From assembly GCF_017591425.1 (NCBI RefSeq), contig NW_024465793.1, positions 1 through 64,000 on the forward strand: DNA of 64,000 nt, in the 5' to 3' direction. Below are positions 1-11,389 of the stretch, piece after piece (within the stretch, counting starts at the first letter, position 1; each line of letters opens with the position of its first letter). Source of the DNA: Ochotona curzoniae (taxonomy: Eukaryota > Chordata > Mammalia > Lagomorpha > Ochotonidae). The position numbers were made by a program, and so were the translations under genes. The notes under the pieces are model-generated. The model had not been told where the DNA came from. It made no database searches and saw only the letters and a program-made list of their open reading frames with translations.

Positions 1-347
1 CTGTTGAAGATGCTTGGAGTTTAACATATTGAGGCAGAAAAACTCTCATAAAGTTAGCTTTTAGTGGAGGAGATACAGAATTCATAGTTCACAAAATTTG
101 CTATGCAATACATGGACATTGATAAGAGGTTATGTCATTTGTCCAAGGTCACGTGGCAAATTGGTGGCAGAACTATATTCTGACTCTAGGTTCTTTCTTC
201 CTGCTCCTCTGGGCTGCCTCTGTTGGCACGTTGTTGCCATGCTTTAGGATGCTTTAGCTGTTGTCCACGTGGATATTCTAGGGAGTCCATGAAGATGATC
301 TATTGTGTTATGTTAATTGTTACTGACTTAATGTGTTTTATACTTAG

Positions 348-437
348 GCTGAAAGAACCAACAATTGTTTTCAGCTAAATTCGGATTTATTTAAGCTATT
401 GAATGAAAATGTGAACCATCAGCAAAGCATGAAACAG
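348..437 (+). CDS. MIA2-like: MIA2-like exon 1 in window (exon 0), coiled coil
   Basis: The exon is 90 nt, phase 0 at both ends, and encodes 30 residues ending NENVNHQQSMKQ. This resembles the cTAGE5 stretch with NENSQLQTSHKQ just before the EAEVWKGE region. It is bordered by tacttag on the left and CAG|gtttgt on the right, and has no stop in this frame. The composition (many N, Q, K, L) suits a coiled coil. It is the leftmost exon I can see; earlier exons must lie outside the window if the gene is complete. Confidence 0.62.
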
Positions 438-1039
438 GTTTGTACTCTGTAGAGACTCTAGCTTTCAACTATGTCATTAGAAGCACTTTGGGCATACTTG
501 TGACCAACAACATATTAAGAGCCAGAGTAGATATTTTTTTCTTGTTATTATCAGAGTAGGACACTTCCTTTGCCCACTTGCAAGTGAATATTTTGGGGAG
601 GGATACCCAAGTGTATATTCTTCTGCTACTCTTTGCTGGGAGTGAAAGTAAACCAGCGTATTTTATACCTTGGCCATCACAGCAGACAGCAGTTACACCC
701 ACACCTTATCTGAGGTTTAAAGGCAGAAGTGATTCTGGAGGTAGATAAAATGAGGACTTAATATTTAATCTTTTCTTCCCCAATTATATAGGTAAGATAC
801 ACTCATTCATTGTATTTCTTTTCCTTTTGTTTTCGCTGTAACTTGATAGTTTTTCAGTGGGACACTTTAGATATGATCAATAATTGCATTATTATAATTC
901 TCTAAGTGCTATATCTGGTTCTTGTAATAGGATTACATTTTCTGTCTCACTCAAAATTTTCTTTAACATAATTATTTTGTTTCCTATATACCTATTCATA
1001 ATTCATCAATACACTGTCTTCAAGTGATGTCAATCTTAT

Positions 1040-1290
1040 AAAAATGCATTTATTTGAGAGGTGGAGATAAAGTACATATCTTCTGGGTCATTCCCCAAGT
1101 GGTTGTAATTTTAGGGCTGGGCCAGGCCAACAGTCAGAGCTGGGAGCTCAGACTTGGTCTGCCATGTAGGCAGCAGTGATCCAGCTACACAAACCTTCAC
1201 CTACTGACTCTTCAGGGTCATATTTACTGGAAGCAGGAAACTGGGTGGACTGAGGCTTGAGCCACTCCATTATCAGAGAAACTGGATGTG
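1040..1290 (-). repeat. CSINE, old, reverse
   Basis: The order of landmarks is that of a reversed CSINE: an A/T-rich end, a 'ccccaagtgg' box, a 'gggagctcag' segment, then a degenerate tRNA-like head. It is heavily mutated. Confidence 0.5.
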
Positions 1291-1884
1291 GATGTGGAGT
1301 GATGCTTTGTTACATGAGAGGCTCAGTCCAATAATAATAAAAACAATAACAATCATAATCATAATTCTTTTCACTCTGATGCTCTTGCTGGCTCTTTTTT
1401 TTTTGTCTTCAGACTATATAATTTTTGGGAAGTGTTATCAAATCAATCTGCCTTTAAGCCTTTCCATTTTTATGTCTTAGCCTCCTGAGGTCTGCTGAGT
1501 TTATTACTGCTTTTTTGTCACTTTCCATTTTTTGTTTTTACAGTCATCTTTGACGCATTTTCTATTTTACCTATTTTAGAGGCCTCTAAAATAACAAAAA
1601 AGCTGCAATCTTTTGTCATCTTAATGTCAAGAGCAAGTGATGGTCAACCCAGTGTTAAGCTTATGATAGAATCAAAAGTAGACTTTCATATAAAAAAAAT
1701 CACTTAGATGACATTACTTGTTACAACTACTTTTATGGGGTTTTAATTATCAGGGTTCCTGAAACAAAATATTTTAATAATGAGCATTCACTAACCTTTT
1801 ATGACTGCATATTTACTTCATTTTTTTGCAGTGTAGTAGATAGCATCTAGTCACTAAATGCGATGGCTTTTCCTTAGTTTCAAT

Positions 1885-2175
1885 TTTTTTTATTATTTTT
1901 ATTGCAAAGTCAGTTACTTTGAGAGGACGGGAGACAGGGCATCCTCCATCCATTGATTCACTTCCCAAGTGGAGCTGAGCTGATCAGAAGCCAAGATCCA
2001 GGAGCCTCTTCTAGGTCTCCCACATAGGTGCAGGGTCCCAAGGCTTTGGGCCGCCGTCAATGCTTTTTCAGGCCACAGCAGGGAGCTGGATGGAAAACAA
2101 GCCTACCAGGATTAGAACCAGTGCCCATATGGGATCCAGGCGCATGCAAAGCAAGGACTTTAAATACTAGGCTAT
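1885..2175 (-). repeat. CSINE, reverse
   Basis: A near-complete reversed CSINE. It has the polyT side near 1885, 'cacttcccaagtgg', 'ggtctcccacat', 'gcccatatgggatcc', and ends with the tRNA-like head near 2165. Confidence 0.85.
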
Positions 2176-2199
2176 TATTTTAATTTAATTTCATTTTTT

Positions 2200-2310
2200 A
2201 GGACTTACTTTTATTTGAGAGGCATATTTACAAGAGAGACATGTAGTGATACAGAGAAAGAAAGATCTTCCCCTGTCTGGTTGACTCCCCAAATGGCTGT
2301 TTTATTTTAT
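2200..2310 (-). repeat. CSINE 3' fragment, reverse
   Basis: Only the 3' third is present: 'tttatttgagaggcat', a purine run, then 'actccccaaatgg'. It adjoins the CSINE at 1885-2175. Confidence 0.5.
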
Positions 2311-2993
2311 TTTGGCTGTTTCAGTTTATTTTGCCGTTGAGCCATCGTCTAATTCTTTTGTACTTTTATAGAAAAGGATTTTTGGGGGTGTGATTGTGTA
2401 AGATATGCTCCAATGAAGGGCGAATTTGACAGAGAAATTTAATGTTTATTGTTTGATAGCAAATTTATGAAGTATAAGTAGATTTTTTTTCATATATATG
2501 GACAATTTCTTTCATGAGTTTCTTTTCTTTTTTTTTAACTTATCTACATAGTCTCTTTTTTTCAGGCTAAGTTTGTTACTTTTAAATAAAGGGTTTTCTT
2601 TCTAGGACATGCAAAGTACCAGAATGGCAGAGGGCTAGAGGGAAATGGAGAGAGATGAGTGTTTCCAACCATTTTATAGAAAAAAATCATACTATTAAAA
2701 ATTTGCATGGGTTTTAAATAATTTTAGTGACAAATTTAGCCCTAGTCATTTTACATGAACTTTATAAAGTACCTGTGTTTTTGTCTCAGAAAACTTTTGA
2801 TTTTATATACATATGTAAATCCGTTCAAGAATACTTAAGCCTATTATTTTACACTACCCCAATTTGAGAATTCTTTGCAATAGGAGTCATCTTCTTTCCT
2901 GTCTTTTTGATGTCTGTTATTGACATACCAGCGTTGTTAATGCATGTGTTTACAAACATGTATGATGAATTGCATTTTTTGTTGCGATTTCAG

Positions 2994-3113
2994 CTTGCTG
3001 GGGAAGCTAAAATATTAAAACAAATGGTGAATGGACTTGAACAGAAAATGACATTTATGTACACTGAAAAACTGGCAGACCAACCTATCAATGCCAATGA
3101 AAATCACATTGAG
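2994..3113 (+). CDS. MIA2-like: MIA2-like exon A, coiled coil
   Basis: The exon is 120 nt, phase 0 at both ends, 40 codons. It begins LAGEAKILKQMVNGLEQKM and ends NANENHIE. It matches the cTAGE5 exon running from EAEVWKGEVSELNKQK to NDKENHIK, with the NENHIE/KENHIK end the clearest anchor. The acceptor is gcgatttcag and the donor GAG|gtaaat, both good. The upstream ATGs in the same frame are intronic, so I take this as an internal exon and not a start. Confidence 0.72.
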
Positions 3114-3351
3114 GTAAATGGCTCTACTGATGAGTGTGACTGGGTTGGATAGAATTGTATCTTAACTTGGAAACTTAAAAATTTTGTTTTCCAAACAAAA
3201 TCAAATGAAACAAATCATTGCTATAGGAAATTATGAATTAAATTGCTAGGCTGGAATCTTGACAATATTCTTAGTATCATATAGCTTGCCCTCTGCACCT
3301 ATAAATTCCACAGCTATGGATTCAACAAACTGCATCCACTCTATTTGAAAA

Positions 3352-3372
3352 ATATATATATATATATATATA
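3352..3372. repeat. (TA)n microsatellite
   Basis: About ten TA units in the intron between exons A and B. Confidence 0.9.
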
Positions 3373-4189
3373 GTTTCTAACAGATTTTTCTTCTTGTGCT
3401 TATTCTCTAATTATATAATGCTATCACTATTTCCATAACAGAGCTGCTAGATATCATTAGCAGAATAGAACTGAGTTAAAATATAGGTATTTATGGACTG
3501 TATGTGAATGCTGTGCTATTGTGCATGAGAGACTTGAGCATCTGTGGATTTTTGCATTTGTGAGTTAGATGGCCGGTCCTTGAACCCTTCCTTTTGTGGA
3601 TGCCATGTGAGAAATGTATTGTTTAACTTTTTCTCCAAGCTCAAAGATTGAAATACACGTTAAACAGAACAATAATGAGATACTATCCTAGCACTGTGTG
3701 CAAAGCTGTAGACCTTTTTTTTTTTTTGGTGCCTCAAATTCTTAAAAGTGTGAGGCAACTGAAGGATGGAATTTGTAGAGCACAATAGATTTAAGTGGGG
3801 CTTTCCAGAGAAATATATGACACAGTCATGTGATATTTTTGTTACAGTGCTAGAAATTTTTTTCTGCATTCAAAGAAAAAACTATCCAATGCTGGGAAAA
3901 TTCTCATGTTCTAATTTGAATATTTCTTAAGAATGTATTTTATCTCAGGTGAACTCCTCACTTAATTATACATTAAAATTTGTAATCTTTATATCACATA
4001 TTATTCACTATATAAAATATATCCTTTATGTTAATGATCACTATTATTTGTAGCAGATAATCATCTCATAAAACATTTTGCCATTTTAAAATACGGATTT
4101 AGCAAGAATGAACCATTATAAGATGTTTGATTAAGAATCACTAGTTTCAGTTTTGTCTTGTAGAGCTTAATAGCCACAACAGCCTTGCT

Positions 4190-4430
4190 TGGACCTTGTT
4201 GTAGCCAGCAGCCAGGAACTCCATCTGAATGTCCAACCAAGGCAGCAGGAATGCATCTACTTGCACCACCTGTCGGTGTGGGGTTTAGGGATGAATATGG
4301 TCATAGAAGAGAACTAAGAAGAAGTTGGAATCAGGAGATGGAGTCAGGATGGGAACCCCGGCATTCAGATGAGACTATGGGCATCTCAATGGGCATCTTA
4401 ACCACTGTGCCAAATACCTACTGTAGGTTG
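4190..4430 (-). repeat. CSINE, old, reverse
   Basis: A degraded reversed CSINE. Its recognisable end is 'atcttaaccactgtgcc' near 4395-4412, the tRNA-like head on the minus strand. Confidence 0.45.
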
Positions 4431-4467
4431 ATTTATTTAAAAATTGTAATTGTACATCCATAAGAAA

Positions 4468-4740
4468 TACATTTGGGCTGGTATTGTGGTACTGTAGGTG
4501 AAGCTACCACATGCATTAGCATCTCATAGCTCCTTGGTAATGTACTTGGAAAGGCAACAGGAAAATGGGCCAGTTACTTGGACCTCTGTACCCATGTGGG
4601 AGACCCAGATGGAGTTCCTGGCTCCTGGCTTCAGATTGTTGTGGTAATTTGAGTAGCAAACCCATGAATGGAAGAGTGTTTGTCCCTGTCTTCTCCTCTC
4701 TGTTGACTTTCAAATAAAGAAACAAATCAGTCTTAAGAGG
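4468..4740 (+). repeat. CSINE, forward
   Basis: It starts 'gggctggtattgtgg', carries 'cccatgtgggagaccc' and 'tcctggctcctggcttc', and ends 'caaataaagaaacaaa'. It lies just upstream of exon B. Confidence 0.8.
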
Positions 4741-4815
4741 AAAGAAATAATAAATGCACTAGTGTAAGTCATTACCATCTGTCTTTTTTTTTCAATCACT
4801 GAACACGTTCTAAAG

Positions 4816-4900
4816 ACGGAAATGTGCTCTGCCAATCTTGGAGAAGAGATAACCAATGATGACTGTGTGGAACAAGACATGAAGAGTGACTCAGGAAACG
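4816..4900 (+). CDS. MIA2-like: MIA2-like exon B, acidic segment
   Basis: The exon is 85 nt with phase 0 start and phase 1 end. Residues NLGEEITNDDCVEQDMKS mirror the acidic VLEEDTTDDDNLELKVNS segment of cTAGE5. Similarity extends upstream: 4796-4815 encodes TEHVLK, like the family's TERLLK or TGHLPM. This suggests the ancestral exon began near 4796, where the polypyrimidine tract now runs into 'caatcactg' with no AG. The first usable AG is at 4814-4815, and using it keeps the frame open. The donor is AACG|gtactc. Whether it is spliced at all is uncertain. Confidence 0.5.
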
Positions 4901-5437
4901 GTACTCCCTTAGATATCAAGTCAGGATTCATCTTTTGATGAAATGATGGCTACTTCTTTTGGTTGTTTAGCCTCCAGTCCTTGTTTTTGATACACTGTGC
5001 TTTGGCTTGTCTGTAACACAGCGTCATTGTCTCCCTTTCCATTTACCTTCAGCTGGAACACCTGCAGTCAATCCCTTCAGCTCCATAGATAGACTTGTAG
5101 TCTCCCTCCCTGCTGTTCTCCTCGCAGCTGATACATGTCCTCCTTATAGCTCTTTAAAAAAATTAATGCCATAATCATTTCAGTACTTGTTTTTCTCTCT
5201 GGTGTAGGCCAAACAAATGGATAGGTGACAAGTTCAAAATATGAGTGCTACATAAAGCACTGATACGTAGCTCAAGATTTTTATTAAGTTAAATCATTAC
5301 ATTACTTTAGATCATCACACTAATTGTTACCATTACCCATTGCAGTCGACCTGCCAACAATTGGGTTAGCAGAAGCCATTCACTGTGTTCTCAAATCAAT
5401 TCTGATGACTTTGTTATTTTTCTTTAAGTGACATCTA

Positions 5438-5777
5438 GGGGCCGGCATTGTGGCACAGTGTTTTAAGGTGCCATCTGCAATGCTGGCATGAATTTGAATA
5501 TTTGAGTCCTGCCTGCCACACTTCCTTTCCAGCTTCCCGCTAATGTAGCTAGAAAGACAGTGGGGAATGGAAGATGAAAGTACCTGTGTCCCTGATGCCC
5601 GCAAGGGAGACCTGGAAAGAGCTCTGCGTTCCTGGATGCTATTTGTCCCAGCCCTGACTGTTGATGTGTTAGGGATGTGAAGCAGCAGAAGAAAGTTTGG
5701 TCTCTGTCCCTGGTTCTCCTTTACTCTCCCTCACTCTCTGTAACTCAGCCATTCAAACAAATAAATCTCAGAAAATA
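5438..5777 (+). repeat. CSINE, forward
   Basis: It starts 'ggggccggcattgtggcac', the classic C-repeat head, and ends 'attcaaacaaataaatctc'. Confidence 0.88.
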
Positions 5778-5954
5778 TTTTATTTTGAAATTGTTACAGA
5801 TTTACAGGAAGTTTAAAAGTAATATAGACAGATCTCATGTTCCTTACTACCCGTTTCCTTCCTTGGTGGTTCTTCCAAATGTTATGCTTTCTCCCCCGCA
5901 ACTACAGCACAAGTAATAAATACATTCATGAAGAAAGATGTGATTTTTAAATTG

Positions 5955-6195
5955 TGAAGGATTTATGTATTTATTGATTTACTGAAAATGAACAATGACA
6001 GACAAGAGATGGATATTGAGAGATCCTTTATTACTGATTCAGTCCCCAAATGCCCATATCTGCTGGGGTTGGACCAGACAGAAGACCAGGAATTCATCCA
6101 GGTCTCCTAAGTGGTTGGCCAGAACCCAAGAATTTGAACTTTCATCTGTTGACTCCCTGGTACATTAACAGGAAACCAGACTGGAAGTGAAAGGT
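5955..6195 (-). repeat. CSINE, reverse, degraded
   Basis: Reversed CSINE landmarks: a T-rich end, 'cagtccccaaatgccc', 'ccaggtctcctaag', and a faint head. Confidence 0.55.
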
Positions 6196-6444
6196 GTACT
6201 TAAAATGTGTGTGTGAGATACAGCAGTATTATGGCAAGAGAAAATTGCTTCTCATAGTAGGCTTATTTAGTAAGGGGAATAGTGCAAGATTTTAGGCTTG
6301 AAACTGACTTGTTCTGAATCTCACATTTATTATGTCCTTTTTTTCTGTAAGTGTACAACTTATAAAATAAGCTGAATTTATGGGTGAAAAAGTAAGAGGT
6401 TAAAAAAAATTAAAAATAAAGCAGTATGTATAACATTTCTTTTA

Positions 6445-6763
6445 AAGATTTATTTTATTATTTTTTTATTGGAAAGGCGGATATACAGAGAGGAGAGACA
6501 GAGAGGAATATCTTCTGTCCAATGAGTCACTCCCCAAGTGAGCACAATGGCTGATACTATGCCGATCCAAAGCCAGGAGCCTCTTCTGGGTCTCCCACAT
6601 GGGTGCAGGGTCCCAAAGCTTTGGGCCGTCCTTGACTGCTTTCCCAGCCACAGGCAGGGAGCTGGAAGGGAAGCGGGGCTGCCGGGATTAGAACCGGCAC
6701 CCATATGGGATCCCGTGCGTGCAAGGTGAGGACCTTAACCACTTGCACCACCGTGCCGGGCCC
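6445..6763 (-). repeat. CSINE, young, reverse, with TSD
   Basis: A full-length reversed CSINE ending 'caccgtgccgggcc'. It is flanked by perfect 14-bp target-site duplications, taacatttctttta, at 6431-6444 and 6764-6777. The intact ends and TSD make it one of the youngest SINEs here. Confidence 0.95.
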
Positions 6764-7013
6764 TAACATTTCTTTTATAGTCAGTTTTAAGTTTGAAGTT
6801 TTAAGTTGGGTTTAAAAAGCATCTCATTTGAAAAATTTTAAATCACAGAATTTATATTTACATTAGTAAAGTATAGAAGGAAATATTTGAATGTCAGTAA
6901 TCATGTTTGAATAGAGAAACTTGGGCAGTTTATAATCTAATCTGTATTTTCAAAATTCTACATTAAATGAGCCATATCTGTAATAATGAAACACTGTTTT
7001 ATAAATAATACTC

Positions 7014-7336
7014 GGGCCTGGTGCAGTGGCCTTGTGGCTACAGTACTAACCTTGAACACATCTGCATCCCATATGGGCACCAGTTCTATCCCAGCGGCCC
7101 CATTTCCCATTTTGCTCCCAACCTGTGGCCTGGGAAAGCAGTCGAGGATGGGCCAGAGCCTTGGGACCCTGCACCCGCATGGGAGACCTGGAGGAAGTTC
7201 CTGGCTCCTGGGTTCAGATTGGCTCAGCTCTGGCCGTTGCGCTCACTTATGGAGTGAATCATTGGACAGATCTTCTTCTCTGTCTCTTTCCTCTCTGTAT
7301 ATCTGAGTTTGCAATAAAAATAAATAAATCTTAAAG
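7014..7336 (+). repeat. CSINE, young, forward, with TSD
   Basis: It runs from 'gggcctggtgcagtgg' to 'aataaataaatcttaaag'. The 11-bp target-site duplications aaataatactc lie at 7003-7013 and 7337-7347. Confidence 0.95.
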
Positions 7337-8278
7337 AAATAATACTCAACATCAATTTAATAATTTTTTAGCAGTGGCGTAAGTAGCTTAACTTTTAAAA
7401 TGGGTTGCAAAAGTTTTTTAAAAGTACAGATACACATAGTTTTGTGTGTATTCAGTCATTTATTTTTAAGATATTTACTTAAAATATCCTTGCATTTTCA
7501 TTTAAATAAGTAGTGAATATTTTAGAATAGTTATATACCCATTACATGTAATTACTAAAATTTTTTACTTATTAATATGATTTTGTATTTTTTCTTTTCA
7601 TTAAGTTTGGGGTAATGATAGGTGCCACATTTGGGAAAATATATCTTTCCTACATTCTATCATCAAATAATACACCTATTTTTGAAGCATTCAGATTATT
7701 TAGAATTGTTAGTTTTCATTTTTATAAGATTACTGTAGGTGAATGAGCAGTTGAAGGTAGGTTAAAATTTATACTTTTCTCTCAGGCATATGTTGGTTTA
7801 AGTCTGGAGGACATCTGAGTATTTATTAGCCAAAGGTCTAAATTTCTTTTATGATTTATTACCCATATTATGTTTATGCCTAAATGTTAGTGCTGAATAG
7901 AACTATAATACTATTGAGAAGCAAATTCTTTACTAGATGAAATGGATATTACTAATTGTTATGGAAATAGTTTAAGGGACTATTGAAATAAAATACTTTT
8001 AAAAGCCTTTTTTTCTTCATGGATTTTAGCTTCTAAGTTGAATAATAGATGCTAGATTGAAAGGAAGTTTTTGAGGATTGTATACAAAAATATGAGACAA
8101 TATTTAGAATAGTAGACCTAGATCTTTAAACTATTGACAAGCATTAGATATTCTATCATTGGAGCCAGATTAATTTTGTTAATTTTGTTATTAACTTATT
8201 AATTTGGTAACTTTTGTCCTCAGATGTTAGTATGTAACTTAAAATATCCCTTGTGCTATGACCTAAAATTTCCTTTAG

Positions 8279-8417
8279 AACATATTGAAAATCATCAGAC
8301 TGAACAAATACCTATGAAGTCAGAAGGGACGCAATTTGGAAATGAAATTGGGACACATCCACAGGAAGTCCCAATAAGGACTGAAGTATATCAAGGAAAT
8401 GACATGACGACTTGCAG
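8279..8417 (+). CDS. MIA2-like: MIA2-like exon C, coiled coil
   Basis: The exon is 139 nt, starting 2 nt before the first whole codon and ending in phase 2. HIENHQTEQIPMKSEG matches HIKNLQTEQASLQSEN of cTAGE5, and EVYQGNDMTT matches ELYQENEMKL. I chose the acceptor ctttag|AA at 8277-8278 because similarity starts there and it restores frame with exon B (G|AA). An upstream AG (cctcag, 8222) would add residues without family similarity. The donor is GCAG|gtaata. A decayed second copy of this exon lies near 16495-16620. Confidence 0.7.
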
Positions 8418-9079
8418 GTAATAAAAATCATATTGCCAGCTCCATTGGATGAAAAGTAAAATAGCCTTTGAAAGCAGAGTCATACATTACATGCTCAAAT
8501 TTCTGTGATTACTGAATGTTTCTAATTTGTGGTTAGATTTGCAAAAAGCTAGATTTGCTCATTCATTTTTTTTAGGGTGGAATACTACTCACCCTTTGGA
8601 AAGGCTGAAATTCTACCAACTGCAACAAAATGGTCCCAAACCATTGACCATTATGCTCACTGCAAATAAGCCAGTACCAAAAGGAACATGTGCTTTTTCT
8701 GATATAAAGCAACTTTCATGCAACATAGATGGATAGTGTGGTATCAAAGAATCACTGTGAGCCCTGCGTCCTGATCCAATCATAGTCATGCACTGCACAC
8801 TGTTGTTTGGGTCAGACAGTATATATAGGGGTGGTCCCAACGGTGTAAATTACCTGGTGACATGATACCTATGTCCAATTAAGTGTATTTTCATAATACT
8901 GTTCCATAGGCACAGAGATTCCCGCTTTATACCTCATTCTGAACTACTGTATTATAACAGTAGTGTCCTATAGCAACAATCACAAGTCTATGACTCTTCT
9001 ATTTAAGTATATCTTGGTTTTGTAGGTATAGACAATGCTAGAAAATCTCGTATGCTATGGTCAAAATATATTTAACATT

Positions 9080-9965
9080 TTCATTGTGAGTCTCTTACTA
9101 GGGAGAAGAGGTGCATATTGGAAAGTATCTTCAATGATAAATATATGTATGTACATATTTGCCTAAATATTGATCTGGGATTTTGCGTGCAGGTTGACAT
9201 ATCAGAGAGAATATGTGATGTTTGTTCTTTGGGGATTGACTTCACTGAGAATAATGGTCTCTAGCTGGGACCGTTTTGCAGCAAATGGTAGAATTTGATT
9301 CATTTCAGTGTCTGAGTATTATTCCATGTAGTAGATCTGCTACCATTTCTTTATCCATCTTTTGAAAGGCATCTGGGCTGTTTCCATGCCTTCGCTTGTA
9401 TGGATCATGCTGCTATAAATATAAAGTTGCAGCTCACTTTTTCATATGCAGTTTTCACATTATTTGGATTTTTTTTTCAGTACTGGACTAGCTGTACAAT
9501 ATGGTAGATTCACTTTCAGATGTCCTAATACTCTTCATACTGACTGACAAAGTGGTGGCACTAGGTTGCATTCCCACCAACGGTGAGACAGGGACCATTC
9601 TTCCCACATCCATGCCAGCCATGTTAATAGATTGACAAATGTAGACCATTCTCACTGGTATTTACTGGAATGGTAATGTGGTTTTTATTGGCATTTCCCT
9701 AGTAAACAGGGAGCAGAACCCTGTGAGCCTGTGCCACACTGGGGACCCTAGGATGGCATTGGAGGGCCATTCCCCATCCCGAGGTACTGAAGCAGTTGAG
9801 AGTATGGGTGTCACTCCCCTCCCACTCCCTGTTTTCCAAGACACAGAAAGTAGAAAAATTTTGAAACCATGATCTGATCTACTTTCCCCTAATCCGGGAC
9901 ACTTTCCACCCTAATCAACTGTGTAAACAAAGTAAGAAATAAAATGTATATAAAGAAAAAAAAAG
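9080..9965. mobile_element. LINE-1 3' fragment, apparently 5'-inverted
   Basis: About 9200-9720 reads as the end of ORF2 on the minus strand ('tctttatccatcttttgaaa', 'gctgctataaatat'). About 9720-9965 instead looks like a forward 3' end closing with an A-rich tail near 9950-9965. An inverted 5' part joined to a forward 3' part is the usual product of twin priming. The exact switch point and TSD were not resolved. Confidence 0.6.
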
Positions 9966-10036
9966 AACTTATCTGCATTTATCATGATACAAGACCTGAC
10001 AGTTTTTTGGATTCCTATATATATATATATAAATAT

Positions 10037-10088
10037 TACAATCCATTAAACAAATGCACATATATACACATTTGTTTAATGGATTGTA
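10037..10088. repeat. Perfect 20-bp inverted repeat, 12-nt loop
   Basis: The left arm is 10037-10056 (tacaatccattaaacaaatg) and its exact reverse complement is 10069-10088. The loop is cacatatataca. Short TA repeats lie just upstream. Confidence 0.9.
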
Positions 10089-10329
10089 TTTTTGTAGTGC
10101 TATTTCAGTCTTTAAGCAAGATCATTACATGTAAGTCCTAAGTATAGATTCTGGTACAATTTCAGGGCTTCAAAAGCCACTTATCATTGCAAGAAGTATG
10201 CACACTAATAAAAATAGTACTACTAACAAAAATAGTACTACTAACATAATTTACTTCAGGTGTAGTATGATTTTGTTTCTTTCTGATCAGACCCAGAAGC
10301 CAACTCAAGACTTAAAACTGATTTAAAAT

Positions 10330-10480
10330 GATTCATTTTCTTATCTGAAAATCAGCATTAGAGAGAGGGAGAGGAACCTTGCATCTGCTGGTTGATATTG
10401 CACATTCCTGCAGCAGCCAGTGCTGTGCCTGGCTGAGGAGCTGCATGTGGGATTCCCACATCATTAACCACCAATCTAAA
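10330..10480 (-). repeat. CSINE remnant, present in both duplicate copies
   Basis: 'cagcagccagtgctgtgcctg' to 'cacatcattaaccacc' is a reversed SINE-like remnant. The same remnant lies at 20340-20435, so it predates the internal gene duplication. Confidence 0.5.
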
Positions 10481-10856
10481 ATGACTGAAACATGATTTAT
10501 TGTGGCTGACTCCTGTGTATCAAATATAATGCTGCTTTATATAGGAAGACTGGATAAAAGTTATGTGTTCTCATACTTTCATTTTTTTACCTTTTAAATC
10601 TAATTTCTACGTGAAATTCCTACACAAAATGTTGGTGTCTGTTGTGATAGCAGTAGCATTTTAGATGGTTTGCATTGAAATTTGAATTTATAATGTTAAA
10701 TACTATATCAGGAATGTTTATATAGCAGTTTTATGTTGTGTTTGTAATGATAAGTACGAAAATACTTTTGGGAATCACCAATTTTGATATAGTTAAGCAA
10801 TAAAGTTCATTGTTTTATCATGTGTATTAAGGGAAATATGTAATATTTTGCTTAAG

Positions 10857-10958
10857 GGAATTAATGACAGAGGAAAATTGCCAACTAAAGAAGGAAGATC
10901 ATCTTTTCAAAGTGGATGATACTCTTCATTGTGAAACACAAGTGATCAACATCTATCG
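10857..10958 (+). CDS. MIA2-like: MIA2-like exon D (block 1), coiled coil
   Basis: The exon is 102 nt, phase 2 in and phase 2 out. ELMTEENCQLKKEDHLFK aligns with KLTVEENYRIEEEEKLSR of cTAGE5, and the exon ends INIYR like GLETYR. Its length equals that inferred for the family exon. The acceptor is ttgcttaag and the donor TCG|gtatta. Exon D2 at 21887 is its tandem copy. Confidence 0.75.
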
Positions 10959-11069
10959 GTATTAAATGCTTTTTCTTTTGTGGGTTGGAGAGTAGCTGAA
11001 AGCTCACTGCGAGAAAAAATCAGAGAAAATGCACAGTTAATATTATTTGGATAGATATATGAGATTTTT

Positions 11070-11360
11070 TAAAAACTTTATTCCATTTTCTTGGAAAGGC
11101 AGATTTACAGAGAAGAGATAGATGGAGAAAAGATCTTTCATTGGCTGGATCACTCAAGTGGCTGCAATAGCCAGAGCTGAGCTGATGGAAATCCAACAGC
11201 TTTCTGAGTCTTCCACATGGTTATAGGGTCCCAAGGATTTGAGCCACCCTCCTTTTCCAGGCCAGAAGTAGGGAGCTGGATCAGAAGTGGAGCAGCTGAG
11301 ATAGGAACTGGTACCCATATAGGAGCCCTATGATTTGCAAGGTGAAGATTTAGCCATCAC
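11070..11360 (-). repeat. CSINE, reverse
   Basis: Reversed CSINE with 'ggaaaggcagatttacag', 'gatcactcaagtgg', 'aactggtacccatatagg'. Confidence 0.75.
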
Positions 11361-11389
11361 ACTAGGCTGTTTAAAAGTCTCTTTTCATT

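Larger units (their letters stand above)
438..2993 (+). other. Intron after exon 0
   Basis: An AT-rich intron. It holds an old reverse CSINE (about 1040-1290), a reverse CSINE (about 1885-2175) and a short reverse CSINE 3' piece (about 2200-2310). The rest (438-1040, 1290-1885, 2310-2990) shows nothing I recognise. The splice acceptor before 2994 is gcgatttcag. Confidence 0.5.
4901..8278 (+). other. Intron between exons B and C
   Basis: It contains forward CSINEs (5438-5777, 7014-7336) and reverse CSINEs (5955-6195, 6445-6763). I looked here for the family's ALKKLIHAAKLN-type exon, which should lie between B and C, and did not find it. 4901-5437 and 7348-8278 are AT-rich and hold nothing I recognise. 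Confidence 0.5.
8418..10856 (+). other. Intron C-D
   Basis: It contains a 5'-inverted LINE-1 (about 9080-9965), a perfect hairpin (10037-10088) and a CSINE remnant (about 10330-10480). From about 10160 to the end it aligns with 20190-20510 and then 21605-21886, the same intron in the second copy. For example, 'acccagaagccaactcaag' occurs in both. Confidence 0.65.

Noticed and set aside
8224..8278. Upstream extension of exon C to the AG at 8221-8222
   Set aside because: The added residues do not resemble the family and would put exon C out of phase with exon B. The AG at 8277-8278 fits both.
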